This document shows positions 1 to 10,299 of a stretch of DNA of 64,000 nucleotides, one piece after another. The translations under genes and the position numbers were made by a program. The first letter of the stretch is position 1. Every line of letters starts with the position of its first letter. The stretch lies in the NCBI GenBank assembly GCA_009763385.1, contig CM019823.1, forward strand, positions 178,003,486-178,067,485. Reading direction: 5' to 3'. This stretch comes from Coix lacryma-jobi var. lacryma-jobi (lineage: Eukaryota; Streptophyta; Magnoliopsida; Poales; Poaceae). The notes under the pieces are model-generated. The model ran no database searches and had not been told where the DNA came from. It was given only the letters and a program-made list of their open reading frames with translations.

Positions 1-2
1 GA

Positions 3-716
3 CATCTTGATCTAAATGTGGATGGTAAGTCAGTGGACCAAAAGGTATATCGCTCTATGATCGGTTCATTACTTTACCTTTGTGCATCTAGGCCCGATAT
101 CATGCTTAGTGTGTGCATGTGTGCAAGGTTTCAAGCTAATCCGAAAGAATGTCATATTATGGCCGTTAAGAGAATCTTTCGATACTTAGTGCACACTCTG
201 AATCTTGGCTTGTGGTATCCCAAGGGCTCCACTTTCGATCTACTTGGCTATTCTGATTCGGACTATGCCGGTTGCAAGGTAGACCGAAAAAGCACTACCG
301 GGACTTGCCAATTCATTGGGAGGTCTTTGGTGTCATGGAGTTCTAAGAAACAAAATAGTGTTGCCCTATCCACCACCGAAGCCGAGTATGTGGCGGCCGA
401 CGCATGTTGTGCTCAACTACTTTGGATGAAGCAAACACTAAAAGACTTCGGATGTGAGGAAAACAAAATTCCACTTTTGTGTGACAATGAGAGTGCTATC
501 AAGCTAGCAAACAATCCCGTAAACCATTCTCGCACAAAACATATAGACATCTGATACCATTTCTTGAGAGACCATGAAGCCAAAGGAGATATCGCTATAC
601 GCCATGTGAGCACCGAAAAACAACTAGCCGATATATTCACAAAGCCTTTAGATGAGTCAAGATTTTGTGCTTTGAGGAGTGAGCTAAATATCATTGATTC
701 TCGTAATGTGGCTTGA
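3..716 (+). pseudogene. Copia pol C-terminus: end of reverse transcriptase plus RNase H
   Basis: The frame is open from base 3 and carries the copia signature around YRSMIGSLLYL, then the RNase H block with SDSDYAGC, SWSSKKQ, STTEAEYVA and the terminal ADIFTKPL motif. The pol frame ends at 714-716 (TGA). It is broken at 552-554, where a TGA replaces the arginine normally found in the HIDIRYHF motif; this is a C-to-T change of a CGA codon, typical of decay of methylated CpG. In an intact copy this part of the polyprotein degrades the RNA of the RNA-DNA hybrid during reverse transcription. With the stop present this copy cannot make a full pol, though it could be complemented. Confidence 0.9.
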
Positions 717-1008
717 TGTCTTGCACATATTTGTTTTCACCTAGAGACCTAGATAAATGCTTTGACAAAATATTGTGTGTGATTTCAAAATCTATTTTGC
801 ATACTTCACTTGTGTCCATGGCTATGCACTGGTTATATGAAATCTGGACATGTTTGAAGTGTGTGTAGTATACCACACAAGGCTCTCTTGGAATCCCTCT
901 CTGATCCCTCTATTTGTGTACTGTCGGTGGTACCGCCATAGGGCGGTAGTACCGACGTCGGTAGTACCGACCCCTATGGGCGGTACCACCGACCGGGTTT
1001 GACCCGAG

Positions 1009-1017
1009 TATAAAAAG
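1009..1017 (+). promoter_or_regulatory. Putative TATA box of an internal promoter for the third ORF
   Basis: TATAAAAAG lies about 14 bp after the last palindromic dyad (979-995) and about 560 bp before the ATG at 1570. The LTR promoter has the same arrangement, dyad then TATA, with about 18 bp between them. That the box is used is an inference. Confidence 0.5.
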
Positions 1018-1256
1018 GGCGCGGTGAAACTCTTTCAACCCTAGTCAATCCTGTTTGACCGCGCCGCCGCCTGTTCGTGTCTTGCAGCCGCCGCGCTCAT
1101 CTCCTCCTTCTCTCCACTCGATCTCCTTCCTCCTCCACTCAAATCTCAATCCCTCCGGTGGAAAGGTGCCTTGGAGCGTGGAGATCGTGGTGCTGTTCTT
1201 GAAGCGCGGAAGTATTTCCTTCTTTGGATTTCGGCCTCTTCTCCTCGAGAAACAAG

Positions 1257-1569
1257 GTACTAGGGTGTTCTTGCCCGATCTCTAAATGTACCTTGTTCTA
1301 GGTCGATTCCTTTGGTATGATTGCTCTATCTAGTGTGTAGATGACTCTAGGATGTATGGTTTGCAAGTTCATGGCGATTTGGTAGATCGGATTGAAGGAA
1401 ACCGCACGCTGCTGTGCGGTCGGTAGTACCGCCCCCTGGGGTCGGTAGTACCAACAGCGTGCAGCGAGCCATTCTCCTCCCCGATTTCAATCGTCATCTT
1501 TGCTACATCCTTTGATGTTGTCGTTTTTATCATCTTTATCTCACTTCGGTCTATGCTATCTTGTTCTAG
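1257..1569 (+). other. Putative 5' leader intron of the third ORF
   Basis: The donor AAG|GTACT and the acceptor TTCTAG| fit plant splice sites. The acceptor sits immediately before the ATG at 1570. The 313-bp interval is T-rich towards its 3' end and contains one more CGGTAGTACCG pair (about 1420-1455). Splicing is inferred only. Confidence 0.4.
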
Positions 1570-3630
1570 ATGTCGCATAACCGGAGGACCGCTAGTGATG
1601 ACGATGATGAGGAGTATGCTGCCTTTGAGCAAGGTGATGTGCAAGGTGATGTGCAGCCCGGTGGGCCACAGCGGCTCAATCCTTCGCGCCGTGCTCGGTC
1701 TACCGGTGGGAGTATAGAGGAACTCCCACGTCAGGTCCGTGGACGTTCGTCCGGGGGCCACATGGGACGTCGCAGCATGGATAGTGCCAGGGGAAGTGGA
1801 AGCGGTCGTGCCCGTGGCAGTGGGCATGCTGCTTCTCCGTCTCCTCCGCCCCCTGTCGCTGGTCCACCCGGGCACATGCATAGTGTCATTGTGGGTGGAG
1901 TGGCTTCGCCGGCTGGTCCTGATCGTGAGGGTCGCTCCATCGATCCTCACGTTGGACCGGCATCCCCTCCGACTTTAGGGTTGATGCTTATCAACAGAGC
2001 TTTTCCTTTGCACCCCGAAGCCGAAGCTTTGATGACCGTCGTCTCCCCCGCACATCTTGGGGATCCAATTGATTACTCTGACAGGAAGCGGGGGAACTTG
2101 ATGAGGAGGCAGCGTGAGGAGTTTCCATACCTCTTTATCAGATATGATTCAGTTGATCGGAGGTTTTGGACGAGATTCCAGCAGGACTACTATGTGTCAG
2201 TCCTCTGGAAGGGTTTCTGTGCTAAGGGCCATCCCCCTCTCTTTGAGCACAAGCGGCTGGTTATCCGCTCCTTGACAGACAAGGACTCAGAGGAGATTCA
2301 GGCTTTGGTGCAGAGGCTAGAGGAATGGAGAGTCTTGGGGCTGATCTCTGGTGAGCGTAGCTTCAACCAAGAGATCATCTGCCATTTTTGGGCAACGCTC
2401 TTCATTGATCAGGTGGGTCAGGTGCTGCACTGGATGACCCAAGGGGTCCATTATCGATGCAACTTCGTCATGTTTTCTCGGTTGTTGGGCTTCGACCATG
2501 TGGACAGGGATGCCCCTCGCTTGTTAGAGATGTATGGAGGAGGTATGTACATAGAGCAGCTGCAGAGATCAGGCATCTACTTGGATGGTGCAGTGGCAAA
2601 CTTCAAGGTCTCTGGCCTGAAGCCTGCCTACTATGTCCTTAATAACGTGATGCGCCTGACTCTGGACCCAAAGATTGGAGATCAAGACAACCTAAGAGAT
2701 GATGCTGCCAAGGTCCTGGTCCACTTTGCTCTGCCAGATGGACGCTTTAACATCTCTCATTTTCTTTGGCAGAAGATCTCAGATGTGTACAATGATCCTC
2801 ACAAGGCCTTGCCCTATGCTCCATATCTTATGCATATCATTGAGCATGTGGTTGGAGCCACCTTCGAGTATGATCGTTCCATGAAGGAGTACAGTGTTCG
2901 CAAGTTCACCTCTGCTCCCTCCAAGGACAAAGAAAAGGTTGATGAAGGTGGTGACATTCCAGCAGATGCAGCAGCGCCTGGCGAGGCTCAGCCGGGTCGT
3001 GGAGATGTTCCTCCTACCACCGCTCCTCCTCCGCGTCGAGAGAGGCATAGGAGTGGCGGTCTTCGCTCCGCCCTCGGCAAGATCTTTGAGTGGATGTGCT
3101 ACCGGGCCGATCGCGATAAGCGGCATCAGCAGGAGGTGCGTCAGCATCTCGGTCTTCCTCCACGCTCTCCGGTCCGTCCCCATCCAGATCCCTTTGCGGA
3201 GTATGATGCTCAGGCCCGGCGCGACGATGATGATGATGATGATGATGGTCACCAGCAGCAGCCCCAGCAGCAGCCCCAGTATCCCGGTGGTGGTGAGGCT
3301 GGTTTTTACAGCTCCATGTTGTATCAGCACCCTCCGTTCTATCCGCAGCCTCCACCACAGTACCAGCCTCCTCCCTTCTTTCCTGACTATGGTATGGGCA
3401 CGTCCTTTGCTGGCGGGTCCACGTCATATCAAGGTGGGGGTGGTGGCTCGTACATGGGCTTTGCTGGCCCTGATGCCGATCCAGCTGGGAGTGGTGGTCC
3501 TCGCGACTCTACTCCACCGCCGGATTCTTCTGCTCCGTCATCCTTCCCAGGTGGTGATGTTGGTGAGAGTGCCTACTCCTCTCTTTTTGGTGGTTCTTAT
3601 CATGGTGGATCTTCCAGCGGCTATTACTAG
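1570..3630 (+). CDS. Third ORF of the copia element (env-like position, plant transposon protein)
   Basis: This uninterrupted 686-residue ORF starts MSHNRRTASDDDDEE. Residues ~1-130 are low complexity (acidic, Gly/Ser/Arg-rich). Residues ~150-440 form an ordered domain with conserved Trp/Phe positions (FWTRFQQDYY, CHFWATLF, MYIEQLQRSGIYLD) that I relate to the putative plant transposon protein domains found in SIRE/Maximus third ORFs. The C-terminus (~450-686) has an eight-Asp run, Gln/Pro repeats and Gly/Ser-rich sequence and is probably disordered. I see no signal peptide or convincing membrane helix, so envelope function is not supported beyond position. It is intact although the upstream pol carries a stop. 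Function unknown. Confidence 0.7.
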   Translation: MSHNRRTASDDDDEEYAAFEQGDVQGDVQPGGPQRLNPSRRARSTGGSIEELPRQVRGRSSGGHMGRRSMDSARGSGSGRARGSGHAASPSPPPPVAGPPGHMHSVIVGGVASPAGPDREGRSIDPHVGPASPPTLGLMLINRAFPLHPEAEALMTVVSPAHLGDPIDYSDRKRGNLMRRQREEFPYLFIRYDSVDRRFWTRFQQDYYVSVLWKGFCAKGHPPLFEHKRLVIRSLTDKDSEEIQALVQRLEEWRVLGLISGERSFNQEIICHFWATLFIDQVGQVLHWMTQGVHYRCNFVMFSRLLGFDHVDRDAPRLLEMYGGGMYIEQLQRSGIYLDGAVANFKVSGLKPAYYVLNNVMRLTLDPKIGDQDNLRDDAAKVLVHFALPDGRFNISHFLWQKISDVYNDPHKALPYAPYLMHIIEHVVGATFEYDRSMKEYSVRKFTSAPSKDKEKVDEGGDIPADAAAPGEAQPGRGDVPPTTAPPPRRERHRSGGLRSALGKIFEWMCYRADRDKRHQQEVRQHLGLPPRSPVRPHPDPFAEYDAQARRDDDDDDDDGHQQQPQQQPQYPGGGEAGFYSSMLYQHPPFYPQPPPQYQPPPFFPDYGMGTSFAGGSTSYQGGGGGSYMGFAGPDADPAGSGGPRDSTPPPDSSAPSSFPGGDVGESAYSSLFGGSYHGGSSSGYY

Positions 3631-4204
3631 CTCTTTGCTTATCTTGGCCTACCCGTTTTGGTACTTGATGCCAAAGGGGGAGTGTTAGGCTTATCTTGTT
3701 GTAATAGCTAGCTGTGTGAGAGAGGGTAATCTTTGAGAACTAAGTGTGGTATGCTACGTTTTATTTGTGATGTGTTGATGAGGATGTAAAACTTTTATGC
3801 TTAATGTTATATTCCTGTTTGGTTCATCCTCTATATTTATGCTCTTGTCATGGTGATTGTTGTTTTCGATATGGCTATGTGATTTGAGTCCTTTTCTTTC
3901 TTCCATAGTCATTCGCTTTTCTTATTACATTGTTATGTGAATCACCATGTCATATCGCTTATGCATCACAAATTGATATATATGATGTTGTCACACACTC
4001 TTAGGCACCCCACGGATTGCAAAATTTAGGGGGAGCTCTTGTTCTTGTGTATGCAACCTTGTTTTTAATCAAGGTTTGAAGTTCATATCCAAAGCATACA
4101 CTAAGGGGGAGCTAAACTAAATTTTGGAATTCAAAAGCTTCAATTCTTTCTATCCTTATCGTAAGCCTAAGTTGGTTGTCATCAATTACCAAAAAGGGGG
4201 AGTT
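3631..4204 (+). other. 3' internal region with repeated polypurine tracts
   Basis: This AT-rich non-coding stretch holds several AGGGGGAG-type tracts (near 3673, 4028, 4104 and 4192). The last one, AAAAAGGGGGAG, lies against the LTR and is the likely primer for plus-strand DNA synthesis. Earlier copies resemble the reiterated tracts common in this lineage. Confidence 0.7.
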
Positions 4205-4540
4205 TGAAAGTGCATTCGCCCCCAATGTGGGTTTTGGCTAATTAATGACAATCAAATTAGGGACTAACCGGTTTATAAAAGCATGTATGCAGGTGTTACT
4301 CCTAAGAAAGATTTGAAACGTTGAAATCTCGTGAGCAAAGCACGTTGGATACTTTTGGACATAAAGATGCCTAGCTCAAGTAGTAGTTTAAAATTTCAAT
4401 TTTAAACTTGAGTTATAGGTAAGCCGGACTATGAAGAGGGTCACAAAGTAAGTTGGCTAGATGTGGAGAAAAGTGCTCAAATCGACTAACTATAGTTCGC
4501 TTGAGAGACACCGCACAATCACGAACACATAGAGGTTAAA

Positions 4541-5320
4541 TTTGTGTGGTCGGTAGTACCGACCATGGGTGGTCGGTGGTACCGACCACAGCTTCTCCAG
4601 GCAGTGCTCAAATCAACCTCTCTGTTGGCTCGAAAAATGACCTGGCGGTTGTACCGCCATTATGTCGGTACTACCGACCGCGGTGGTACCGACCAAGGTC
4701 GGTGGAAGGCTTGGTTTCTCAGACCTCTCTGGATGCGCTCAAATTGACCTGGCGGTGGTACCGCCATCATGTCGGTGGTACCGCCCTCGGTAGTACCGCC
4801 CTCGCTCGGTGGTAAGTCAAGTTTTGCAGAGGTCTCTGGAAGTATCGATTTTGGCCTGGCGGTAGTACCGCCATAACCTCGGTACTATCGCCCGCGGTGG
4901 TACCGACCCTTGGCCGGTGGTAACCAAGTTTGCAAGTCTCTCTGTTCGCTCTGAAATTTGGCCTGGCGGTAGTACCGCCATTACCTCGGTACTACCGCCC
5001 CCGGTGCTACCGACCCTAATTCGGTAGTAGCCAAGTTTGCTGAGCTCTCTGGTCTGATGCGTTTTGACTTGGCGGTGGTACCGCCATCATGACGGTACTA
5101 TCGATCCTCGGTGGTACCGACCCTGGTCGGTAGTTTCTGAGGGACCAAGTCCCTAACTGAGGAGCTCTCTATTCGCGGCCGTTTTGGCCTGGCGGTAGTA
5201 CCGCCATAACCTCGGTACTACCACCCGCGGTGGTACCGACCAAAGGTCGGTGGTTGACCTTTTTGGTCAGATCTGGATGTATGCGACCGTTGTGAACTGG
5301 TCGGTGGTACCGACCAGCCT
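4541..5320 (+). repeat. U3 tandem repeats with palindromic CGGTRGTACCG dyads
   Basis: About six units of roughly 107 bp each begin near a CCTGGCGGT or CTTGGCGGT word (about 4641, 4747, 4855, 4963, 5070 and 5188). Each holds three dyads such as GGCGGTGGTACCGCC and TCGGTGGTACCGA. The last dyad ends about 18 bp before the LTR TATA box. The position suggests enhancer repeats, which is inference. Confidence 0.8.
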
Positions 5321-5334
5321 CGGGACTGAGGGAG

Positions 5335-5341
5335 TATAAAT
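5335..5341 (+). promoter_or_regulatory. TATA box of the copia LTR
   Basis: TATAAAT lies in the LTR downstream of the dyad repeats, in the expected U3 position for start of the genomic transcript a few tens of bases further on. Confidence 0.65.
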
Positions 5342-6194
5342 GCTTCGTCTCTTCACTTTTCACGGTCATCCACTCATTCCATACACTTATTCCTGACCTA
5401 ACTTGAGACAAACACTCTTCAAACATTGACTCCTCCCCTCTCTCTCCCCCCTTTGCTCCTAGATTCATTCCCTTGCGAGATTTGAGCTAGGGAAGTGAGA
5501 TTCGAGAGTGAGAAGCTTCGATCTACGACTTGAGCACTTGGTTTCCATCTAGCCGGCTTGATTTGTGTCTTTTACTCTTGAGCTCTTTGAGCTCTAGCTG
5601 GTTAGGTGTTCTTCGTGGTAGCTCGTATTGATTTACTTGTGAGGGCTCCCCGAAGCGTTTGTATTACCCTAAGATTTCTAGTGGAGAAACTCTCGTAGCC
5701 TTTGTGGTTGCTTGAGTGAGGCAAGGAGGTGAAATAGACTCCGACCTTTGTGGTCACCTCAACAACGAGGATGTAGGCACTCCTTAGTGGATTGGCCGAA
5801 CCTCAGGATAAATCGCGTGTCCCGTGTGCTTGTTGTTGTTGTCCCTATTTTCTCTACTTCACTTGTTATTGTGTTCTTCGAGTTCTTCCTATCCCTATCT
5901 TCTTCTTAGGTTGGAAAGGCTCGATCTACATCAAGGGAAGCTACCAAGGCTCGGTGAGAGTAGATTTGCTATCTATTATACTTAGGAAAGTGGGGTAGAT
6001 TCTTGTATTACATTCATAGTTCACTTACATTGGATTTGTAGTTCCTTTTAGGATCCCGGTTGTGCCGTTTGTTTGTGTCGGTAGTACTGGTGTTCTACAC
6101 CCGTGTCGGGGGAACACCAAAGGGGTACCCCCAAGCAACGCAAACAAATAGGTTAAACCTAGACCAACCCCTCGAAGCCTACAGCGCTGGCCCT

Positions 6195-6439
6195 CCGTCT
6201 CGCCCGAGCCCTCCAAGCCAGGCCTCGGGCGAACGCTCGGTTTCCGTCTCGCCCGAGGCCTCCAAGCCAGGCCTCGGGCGAATGCTCGCTTTCCGTCTCG
6301 CCCGAGCCCTCCAAGCCAGGCCTCGGGCGAACGCTCATTTTCCGTCTCGCCCGAGCCCTCCGAGCCAGGCCTCGGGCGAACGCTCGTTCTCCGCCTCGCC
6401 CGAGCCCTCCGAGCCAGGCCTCGAGCGAGCGCTCCACCA
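6195..6439 (+). repeat. Five 49-bp tandem repeats in the solo LTR
   Basis: Five head-to-tail copies of a 49-bp unit beginning CCGTCTCGCCCGAG differ by a few substitutions. The homologous LTR at 54484-55913 carries a longer, less regular array. Confidence 0.9.
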
Positions 6440-7206
6440 CTCCTCGAGGCCCCCACGCAGGGACCTCGAGCCTCTCGAGCACGGTAGCCTGCCTCTCGAG
6501 CCCAGGCACGTGGGTCCGAGCCCGCCATACACCACTCCTCGAGACCCCACGCAGGGCCCTCGAGCCTCGCGGACCCGACAGCCTATCCCTCGAGGCACAT
6601 CACGCCTCCCTCGAGCGGCACAGACATCGGGTACCAGCCCCACGCTGCGTGTTTAATGCATCCACCTACTCCGGTCACATCCTCCGGTACACAGCATATG
6701 CCACAGTGAACCGGAGCCAGAGTCAAACCTCGTTTTCACCACAAGCATGGGCAAAAAGGCACCAGTACGGCACTGTTAACCCATACCCTACACTGTTGCA
6801 CGTCCAAGCCACGCCTCGAGGCCCAGATACCTGCAGCTCAATCAGGTTACCCAGGACTTGCCCATACCGGCGGAGGCTCGAGCCCCCCCGTGGGCGCCAC
6901 CTCAAGGCCGGCCAAGCAACCCTCGAGCCCTTGTTGCTTTCATGTGATTGGCGGACAGGTACCCCAAGGCCTGGAAGGACGCTGCCACGCCCCGTACGAA
7001 CCGGAGTGGGCGCTGCACGACCTCCACGTCGCCACGTCTCCACGACTACGCCCGGGATGGAAGCCACGACGCCTGAACAGCAATCTCCACGTCAGTCTCA
7101 GTGGCCCCGACAAGACAGGATTCCTACCTCCCGCTGTACTGATGTTGGGTACTGTAGATGTTACCCGTGTGTAACGCTCTTGTGTAAGCCTGGCCTCCCC
7201 TTGCTC

Positions 7207-7214
7207 TATAAAAG
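7207..7214 (+). promoter_or_regulatory. TATA box of the solo gypsy LTR
   Basis: TATAAAAG lies in a TTGCTCTATAAAAGGGG context. The same box occurs on the minus strand at 54769-54776 in the related LTR, which supports plus orientation of the solo LTR. Confidence 0.65.
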
Positions 7215-7627
7215 GGGACACCAGGGCCCTTCAGGGGGGACGGACGTTCTGACGTTCGAACACACGAGTCCACACACACACACGAGTCCGGACTCCGGTC
7301 CACGCTCAGTGAGCTTGTATTCGCCCCTGTACAAGCACTTAGGTGCAAGTAATACAAGAACATCCCCCCCGCTGGACGTAGGGCCTTCTTTGCCCGAACC
7401 AGGATAAATCCTTGTGTCCTCTTGCATCACCATCCAGGAAGAGAAGCACGCGATCATATTACTCGTTGGTGTGATACCCCCGGGTACGAAACACCGACAA
7501 CCCGGTAGTACCTACCCAAACAAACCAGTCTCTCCGGTTGATATCTAATTACATCTTCTAGTTTGTGAAGTTGCAGATTGTTAAAAATCACCTATTCACC
7601 CCCCTCTAGGCTGATTCGGTCCTTTCA

Positions 7628-10157
7628 ATTGTTCTTGTCATTATGGCTCCAGCAATATCTGCATATTTGTCTTCTGATTTGATCACAAACTTCTTTGGTA
7701 ATGTCAAAACAACCCATCGGATAGGTAGGAATTGCTTGTGCTACTGCTTTAATCATTATTTCTTTTCCTGCACTCAAAAGGAGTTTTTCCATCCAACCTT
7801 GAATTCTTTGCCAAACTCTTTCCTTCAGATAACTGAAAGTTTGGACCTTGTTATTGCCAACGTGCACCGGCAAACCCAAATATTTATCATTGAAGGATTC
7901 TCTAGGAATGCCCATTTGTTGCATTACTAACTGTTTGCACTCGCTCTTTGTATTTTTACTAAAAAAGACAGCTGATTTCTCCTTGTTTATGATCTGGCCC
8001 GAACACTCCGCATACAAATCCAGGATATCCTGTAACTTTGCTGCATCTTCCCCGTTTGCACGAACTAGGATCAAAGAGTCGTCGGCAAACAGCAGGTGAG
8101 AGATGCTTGGAGCTCCATGGCAAATTTTCACACCCCCAATCCGACCATCATTTTCGGCTTTCTGAATAAGGGCTGAGAACCCCTCCGCACATAATAAGAA
8201 CAAGTAAGGTGACAGTGGATCCCCTTGCCTAAGTCCTCTTTCCGGAACAATTTCATTGGTTAGGCACCCATTCACCTTTACTTTATACTTCACTGTACTA
8301 ACACACTTCAAAATTAAATTGACCCACTGTGCAGAGAAGCCCAGTTTCAGCATCATGTCCCTCAAAAAATTCCATTCCACCCTGTCATAAGCCTTACTCA
8401 TGTCCAGCTTAATCGCTGCATACCCCACGTTACCCCTTCTTTTGTTGTGCATATAATGCAAAATCTCATAGGCTATCAGTATATTATCTGAGATCAGTCT
8501 ACTCGAACAAAGCACTTTGTGAAGGGGATATAATGTCAGGTAAGACAATTTTCAGCCTATTTGCAAGCACCTTTGACACCACTTTATACAACACATTACA
8601 CAAACTGATTGGTCTGAGGTCCTTCACCTGTTCTGGATTTTCGACCTTTGGGATCAAGGCTATGGTAGTGTCATTCCATCCCTCTGGAAGTTCCTCACCG
8701 GCCAACACTTTTAGAACTTCAGTAGATATTCTTTCGCCAACGAGGTCCCAACAATTCTTGTAGAACGCCGATGGCATTCCATCTGGACCTGGTGCTTTGA
8801 GATCGCCTATTCCATCCAATGCGTTCTTCACCTCTTCCCTGGTAAAAGGCTTGCCAAGCATTTCGTTCATTACTTCTGACACCCTGGGCGTGACAGCGGA
8901 CAACAAGTGTTGAGCTGCACCCCCCGGATTAGAGGACCTGAAAAGATTTTCAAAATAGTTAGAAATAATCTCCCTCTTCCCCTCCTCCGACTCCTCCCAT
9001 CCTCCTCCTTCTTTCTTCAGTCTACCAACTCGATTACGCCTTCTTCTCTCCGAGCATGATGCATGAAAGAAACTTGTATTTTTATCTCCTTTTTCCAGCC
9101 ACTTTACATGTGCTCTTTGCTTCCAGTAAAGATCCAACTGCTCTTCTAATCAGTCCAGTTTGAATTTCAGGATTTCTTCCCTGGTTACACCTTCCCTGCT
9201 AATATCTAGTCGGCGGCAAGACTCCAGATCCCTCCTCACCTTTTTTATTCTCTTCTCAAGATCTCCAAGAACGTTATTGCTCCAGGACTTCAGACTACCC
9301 GCTACACCCTTGACTGCATCTGAAATCTTCACGTCCCCCAATTCATTCGCCCGCCTCCATGCCTCCTCTACAACCTTTCTGTAATCCTCCTCCTCCATCC
9401 AACAGGCCTCAAACTTGAATCCTTCCTCGTTTCTTTCTCTCCCCCACTGAGCTCCTCTTTCAGTTGTGATTATGACCGGCCTATGATCTGAATGTCTTGG
9501 GTCACCATTAAACACACGTACTGATGGAAACAGAACCCTTCATTCCGTATTGGCAATGGCCCGATCGAGTCTCTCTCGAATATATCCCTCGACCCTGTGA
9601 CTATGATTTCTCCATGTGAACACATCACCTATGAAACCCAGGTCCTGCCAATTACACACCTCTAGAGCATCCTTGAACCGATCCATGCAGACCTGGGGGC
9701 GTGCTCTCCCTCCCTCCTTCTCATGGCTGAAAAGGATTTCTTTGAAGTCCCCCGCACATAGCCATGGGCCATCATCCGGCTCTGCTAAACCCCTCAAGGT
9801 GTCCCAAGTTCGAAACTTTTGGTCACTTTGGGATTCTCCATAAACACCTGTGAATCTCCACTTCCTTCCCCCAGCCACCCCAATGTCAATATCAATATGC
9901 ATCTTCGAAATACTCTTGATACTGACATTGACACCCCTCTTCCACAACATTGCAATTCCACCTCCTCTTCCCACCGAGTCCACCACCACCATGTCACCCA
10001 TGCCCAGAATTCTCTTAAACCTCCTCATGCCCTTCTCATCCATTTTTGTTTCGGACAAGAAAAGCACGTCCACCCCCTCAGCTTTTTGAAAGCCAAGGAG
10101 GCCTCGAACTGCCGGGTGGTTGCCCAGACCCCGGCAGTTCCACGCTGCTATCTTCAT
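7628..10157 (-). pseudogene. LINE ORF2: apurinic-type endonuclease and reverse transcriptase, broken
   Basis: It starts at 10157 with MKIAAWNCRGLGN, the usual start of plant L1 endonucleases, with catalytic-type motifs LSETKM, CAGDFKEIL and SDHRPV. The reverse transcriptase follows with KAPGPDGMP, LIPKVENP, LDMSKAYDRVEW, GLRQGDPLSPYL and LLFADDSL, which contains the catalytic F/YADD box. Breaks: an in-frame TGA near 9541 where TGG (Trp) is expected, a second TGA near 9151, and a frameshift near 8510 inside the conserved PSQSAF...GRLISDN region. The 3' end is missing because of the copia insertion. In an intact element this protein nicks target DNA and reverse transcribes the LINE RNA. Confidence 0.85.
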
Positions 10158-10299
10158 TGGTTCTCGCAGGGTTGTCCAGGCAACCCCGCGTTCTCAGCAT
10201 CACTTCTGTGTAGTGCTCCAGACCCCGACACCCGCGCTCTCTTGCTTTCTTCCTCACCATCCAGTTCCATTTCACTTGCATTCCTCTTTTTGTCCTTTG

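Larger units (their letters stand above)
717..1569 (+). other. Spacer between pol and third ORF, with promoter-like and leader-like sequence
   Basis: I see no coding capacity here. From 927 to about 995 lie palindromic CGGTRGTACCG-type dyads, followed by a TATA box (1009-1017), a GC- and CT-rich stretch resembling a plant 5' leader, and a possible intron (1257-1569) ending directly at the ATG of the third ORF. The third ORF is in a different frame from pol, so simple stop-codon readthrough, as reported for soybean SIRE1, cannot express it. Confidence 0.6.
6104..7499 (+). mobile_element. Solo LTR of a Tat-lineage Ty3/gypsy element
   Basis: The 1396-bp sequence starts TGTCGGGGG and ends CACCGACA, and is flanked on both sides by ACCCG (6099-6103 and 7500-7504), a perfect 5-bp target duplication. 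Its ends match the LTR at 54484-55913, so both belong to the same or a closely related family. No internal region is present, as expected after LTR-LTR recombination. It lies in the R/U5 part of the copia LTR and is therefore younger than that insertion. Confidence 0.93.
1..7627 (+). mobile_element. 3' half of a SIRE/Maximus-like Ty1/copia retrotransposon
   Basis: The order is the pol tail (reverse transcriptase end and RNase H), a long spacer, a third ORF, several polypurine tracts and a 3' LTR. A third ORF between pol and the 3' LTR is the hallmark of the SIRE/Maximus lineage. The 5' LTR, gag and most of pol lie left of the window. The right end at 7627 abuts a LINE ORF2 that is open up to the junction, so this element inserted into that LINE. 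The target duplication partner is outside the window. The LTR itself carries a nested solo gypsy LTR. Confidence 0.9.
4205..7627 (+). repeat. 3' LTR of the copia element, interrupted by a solo gypsy LTR
   Basis: The LTR runs from TGAAAGTGC, just after the polypurine tract, to CCTTTCA, giving TGAAA/TTTCA terminal inverted repeats. Total span is 3423 bp. Removing the nested solo LTR and one target duplication (6104-7504) leaves about 2022 bp. U3 contains about six tandem units rich in GGTACC dyads, followed by a TATA box at 5335. The terminal segment before 7627 resembles the ends of the second copia LTR at 53501. Confidence 0.85.

Noticed and set aside
1369..3427. Minus-strand and alternative-frame ORFs over the copia third ORF
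   Set aside because: They are rich in His/Arg/Ile repeats produced by reading the GAT and proline codons in other frames; no family resemblance.
1570..3630. Retroviral-type envelope protein
   Set aside because: The position matches env-like ORFs, but I see no signal peptide, fusion peptide or clear membrane anchor.
6195..6439. Regular direct repeats that might suggest a CRISPR array
   Set aside because: Units are contiguous with no unique spacers, lie in a retrotransposon LTR, and the genome is a plant.
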